64,000 nt of DNA from Brevundimonas lutea (GTDB lineage Bacteria; Pseudomonadota; Alphaproteobacteria; Caulobacterales; Caulobacteraceae): assembly GCF_003704105.1 (NCBI RefSeq), contig NZ_QUOQ01000002.1, positions 124,001 to 188,000 of the forward strand. Direction: 5' to 3'. The notes under the pieces were generated by a model. That model saw only the letters and a list, made by a program, of their open reading frames with translations. It searched no databases and was not told where the DNA came from. The number at the start of each line of letters is the position of its first letter. Within the stretch, counting starts at the first letter, position 1. Position numbers and translations under genes: made by a program. Shown here piece after piece: positions 61,873-64,000 of the stretch.

Positions 61873-63375
61873 ATGCGCGATATCCATCACTTCATCGACG
61901 GCAAGAGCTTCCAGGGCGGCTCCGGCCGGTTCTCGGACGTGTTCGATCCGAACACCGGTGAGGTGCAGGCGCGTGTCCAGCTGGCGACCGAGAGCGAGGT
62001 GGATCGCGCCGTCCAGGCCGCCCAGAACGCCTTCGAGGGCTGGTCCTCGACCAACCCTCAGCGCCGCGCCCGGGTGATGTTCGAGTTCAAACGCCTGGTC
62101 GAGGCCAATATGGACGAGCTGGCCGAGCTGCTGTCCAGCGAGCACGGCAAGGTCATCGCCGACTCCAAGGGCGACGTGCAGCGCGGCCTGGAGGTCATCG
62201 AGTTCGCCTGTGGCATCCCCCATGCGCTGAAGGGCGAATACACCTGGGGCGCGGGGCCCGGCATCGATGTCTATTCGATGCGCCAGCCGCTAGGCGTGGT
62301 CTCCGGCATCACCCCGTTCAACTTCCCCGCCATGATCCCGATGTGGATGTTCGGCGTGGCCATCGCGGTCGGCAATACCTTCATCCTCAAGCCGTCCGAG
62401 CGCGATCCCTCGGTTCCGGTGCGCCTGGCCGAGCTGATGATGGAGGCGGGCGCTCCCGCCGGTGTGCTGAACGTCGTCCACGGCGACAAGGCGGCGGTCG
62501 ACGCCATCCTGACCCATCCACTGATCCACGCCGTCAGCTTCGTCGGCTCGTCCGATATCGCCCACTATGTCTATCAGACCGGCGCCGCCAACCATAAGCG
62601 GGTCCAGGCCATGGGCGGGGCCAAGAACCACGGTATCGTCCTGCCCGACGCCGACATGGACCAGGTGATCAAGGACCTGTCGGGCGCCGCTTTCGGAAGC
62701 GCGGGCGAACGCTGCATGGCCCTGCCGGTCGTGGTGCCGGTGGGCAAGCAGACCGCCGACATCCTGCGCGAGCGCATGGAGGCCGAGATTCCGTCCCTGC
62801 GCGTTGGCGTCTCGACCGATGCGGACGCCCACTACGGCCCGGTCGTCACCGCCCAGCACCGCGAGCGCGTCGCCGGCTGGATCGAGCGCGGCGTTCAGGA
62901 CGGCGCTGAACTGGTGGTCGACGGCCGAGACTTCAGCCTGCAGGGCCACGAGAAGGGCTATTTCATCGGCCCATCGCTGTTCGACCACGTGAAGCCGGAG
63001 ATGGCCTCCTATCAGGAGGAAATTTTCGGTCCCGTCCTGCAGATCGTGCGCGCCGAGAGCTTCGAGGAGGCGCTGGCCCTGCCGTCGAAGCATCAATACG
63101 GCAACGGTGTCGCCATCTTCACTCAGAACGGCCGCGCGGCTCGCGACTTCGCCGCCCGCGTCAATGTCGGCATGGTCGGCATCAATGTCCCGATCCCGGT
63201 GCCGGTCGCCTATCACACCTTCGGCGGCTGGAAGCGCTCGGCCTTCGGCGACACCAACCAGCACGGCATGGAGGGCGTGAAGTTCTGGACCAAGGTCAAG
63301 ACCGTCACCGCCCGCTGGCCCGACAGCGACCTGGAGCACGCCGACAGCTCCTTCGTCATCCCGACGATGCGCTGA
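61873..63375 (+). CDS. mmsA: CoA-acylating methylmalonate-semialdehyde dehydrogenase
   Basis: MmsA oxidises methylmalonate semialdehyde to propionyl-CoA in valine and inositol degradation. It is 500 aa. The ALDH motifs are GITPFNFPAMIPMWMFGVAI, FVGSSDIAHYVY and QAMGGAKNHGIVLPDAD. The catalytic Cys lies in GSAGERCMALPVVV. The E268-type general base of hydrolytic ALDHs is replaced, as usual in this CoA-dependent branch. YHTFGGWKRSAFGD is typical near the C-terminus. Its other pathway genes are not visible. Confidence 0.95.
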   Translation: MRDIHHFIDGKSFQGGSGRFSDVFDPNTGEVQARVQLATESEVDRAVQAAQNAFEGWSSTNPQRRARVMFEFKRLVEANMDELAELLSSEHGKVIADSKGDVQRGLEVIEFACGIPHALKGEYTWGAGPGIDVYSMRQPLGVVSGITPFNFPAMIPMWMFGVAIAVGNTFILKPSERDPSVPVRLAELMMEAGAPAGVLNVVHGDKAAVDAILTHPLIHAVSFVGSSDIAHYVYQTGAANHKRVQAMGGAKNHGIVLPDADMDQVIKDLSGAAFGSAGERCMALPVVVPVGKQTADILRERMEAEIPSLRVGVSTDADAHYGPVVTAQHRERVAGWIERGVQDGAELVVDGRDFSLQGHEKGYFIGPSLFDHVKPEMASYQEEIFGPVLQIVRAESFEEALALPSKHQYGNGVAIFTQNGRAARDFAARVNVGMVGINVPIPVPVAYHTFGGWKRSAFGDTNQHGMEGVKFWTKVKTVTARWPDSDLEHADSSFVIPTMR

Positions 63376-63517
63376 TCTCGGCGGGGTTGGCGGGGGCCGG
63401 GGCGGTGGGGCGTTCGGACGGTCCTTCGCCGGCGTCGCCGGCCGGCCACACCAGAGCCAGGGCGATGACGGCGGCGGCGATCAGGGCGCAGGCGCCGAAG
63501 AACAGGGCGTCGGACAT
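63356..63517 (-). CDS. 53-residue single-pass membrane peptide
   Basis: On the minus strand an ATG at 63517 opens a 53-codon frame ending in TGA at 63356. It encodes MSDALFFGACALIAAAVIAL and then ALVWP and a polar, Pro/Ala-rich tail (SERPTAPAPANPAEI). One membrane helix fills residues 4-25. Nearly all third positions are G or C, unlike a random frame. It overlaps the end of mmsA by 20 bases on the opposite strand. I recognise no family. Confidence 0.55.
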   Translation of the reverse strand: MSDALFFGACALIAAAVIALALVWPAGDAGEGPSERPTAPAPANPAEISASSG

Positions 63518-63671
63518 GCTCCGAAGCTAGCGCGGGTGTCACGCGGGCGCCACGCCCCGGTCATCGCCAAGCGACAGAATCAGCGCTACCGTCACGTCTC
63601 TGACCGGAGAGGAGACGTGTCTTCAGTTCCGTCGCCGCCGCCACCCTCCGACCCGCGCCGGGAGGGGCCTG

Positions 63672-64000
63672 ATGCAGGTCCTGACCCGCCCGCCGTCCGG
63701 CCACCCCGCCCTGGTGCTGAACGCCGACTTCCGGCCGCTCAGCTATTACCCTCTGTCGATCTGGCCTTGGCAGGAGGCGGTCAAGGCCGTGTTCCAGGAC
63801 CGCGTGGACGTGGTCTCGACCTATGACCGTGTGGTGCGTTCGCCGTCGATCGAGATGGCGCTGCCCAGCGTGGTGTCGCTAAAGTCCTATATCGATCAGG
63901 ACCGGGCCCCGGCCTTCACCCGCTTCAACGTCTTCCTGCGCGACGGCTTCGCCTGCCAGTACTGCGGCTCCAGCCAGGACCTGACCTTCGACCATGTGCT
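63672..64000 (+). CDS. HNH endonuclease family protein, 5' part only
   Basis: The first 109 codons are present before the window ends. LVLNADFRPLSYYPLSIWPWQ and VFQDRVDVV are typical of the conserved small HNH nucleases of Proteobacteria. FLRDGFACQYCGSSQDLTFDHV begins the HNH metal-binding core (C-x2-C, then DH). The substrate is unknown. I take the ATG at 63672, with GGGAGGGG about 7 bases upstream. It is truncated by the window edge, not by mutation. Confidence 0.88.
   Translation, partial: MQVLTRPPSGHPALVLNADFRPLSYYPLSIWPWQEAVKAVFQDRVDVVSTYDRVVRSPSIEMALPSVVSLKSYIDQDRAPAFTRFNVFLRDGFACQYCGSSQDLTFDHV

Noticed and set aside
1..64000. tRNA or rRNA genes, CRISPR arrays, insertion sequences, integrases or prophage
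   Set aside because: I saw no cloverleaf-like sequences, regular spaced repeats, transposase or integrase motifs, or terminal repeats in the intergenic regions. A dedicated RNA-gene search would be needed to be certain.

Overview
The window is high-GC, densely coded chromosomal DNA from an alphaproteobacterium of the Caulobacter/Brevundimonas type. This rests on gene content and order: dnaA-rpsT; tsaE-amgK-murU-addB-addA-trxA next to folC-accD-trpA-trpB-trpF; DUF6468 and MotE flagellar genes beside fliL-fliM; MmcB; RegB/RegA. Caulobacter-like control signals also fit: GANTC sites upstream of dnaA, a CtrA-type box at fliL, a sigma-54 promoter at flgF and sigma-73 style promoters. The genus is an inference. 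I saw no tRNA, rRNA, CRISPR array, insertion sequence or prophage, so this looks like core genome with few accessory genes.

Layout. 1-2.2 kb: dnaA and rpsT (both minus) around a 442-base control region. 2.3-12.5 kb (plus): a PlsC-like acyltransferase, tsaE, the peptidoglycan-recycling pair amgK/murU, the recombination nuclease-helicase addB/addA, and trxA, mostly joined by 4-base start/stop overlaps. 12.5-22.1 kb (minus): GST, rsuA-like, FAD oxidoreductase, trpF, trpB, trpA, accD, a multi-pass sensor-like protein with no kinase module, and folC. 22.2-24.8 kb (plus): nrdB and a drug-efflux MFS gene whose start codon lies in a 14-bp hairpin. 24.8-26.6 kb (minus): dsbB, coq7 and an ExoD-like protein.

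26.8-38.4 kb mixes metabolism and RNA genes: hpd, a small membrane protein, isoaspartyl peptidase, mtgA, folP, an HxlR regulator divergent from an SDR gene, an RhlE-like helicase with a structured leader, a cluster-less RlmD-like rRNA methyltransferase, a radical SAM protein, ubiA and a DUF3298-type lipoprotein. 38.4-45 kb is a flagellar locus: flgF-flgG-flgA-flgH (minus) divergent from fliL-fliM-DUF6468-motE (plus). 45-50.8 kb: DUF3297, lspA, a DUF3035-type lipoprotein, tlpA divergent from argH (their start codons overlap), an LptM-like lipoprotein, lysA and a TauE exporter.

50.9-64 kb: a GST, a Bax-inhibitor-1 protein with a clear terminator, SCO1 divergent from the RegB/RegA redox two-component pair, mmcB, ligD (PE-LIG-POL), a GT4 glycosyltransferase, a glycogen-debranching-type glucosidase, mmsA, a 53-residue membrane peptide missed by simple ORF cut-offs, and the 5' part of an HNH endonuclease gene that runs off the window. 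I found no clearly new multi-gene system. The items most worth checking are the fliL/flgF control region, the kinase-less sensor between accD and folC, the dnaA promoter GANTC cluster and the hairpin over the MFS start.
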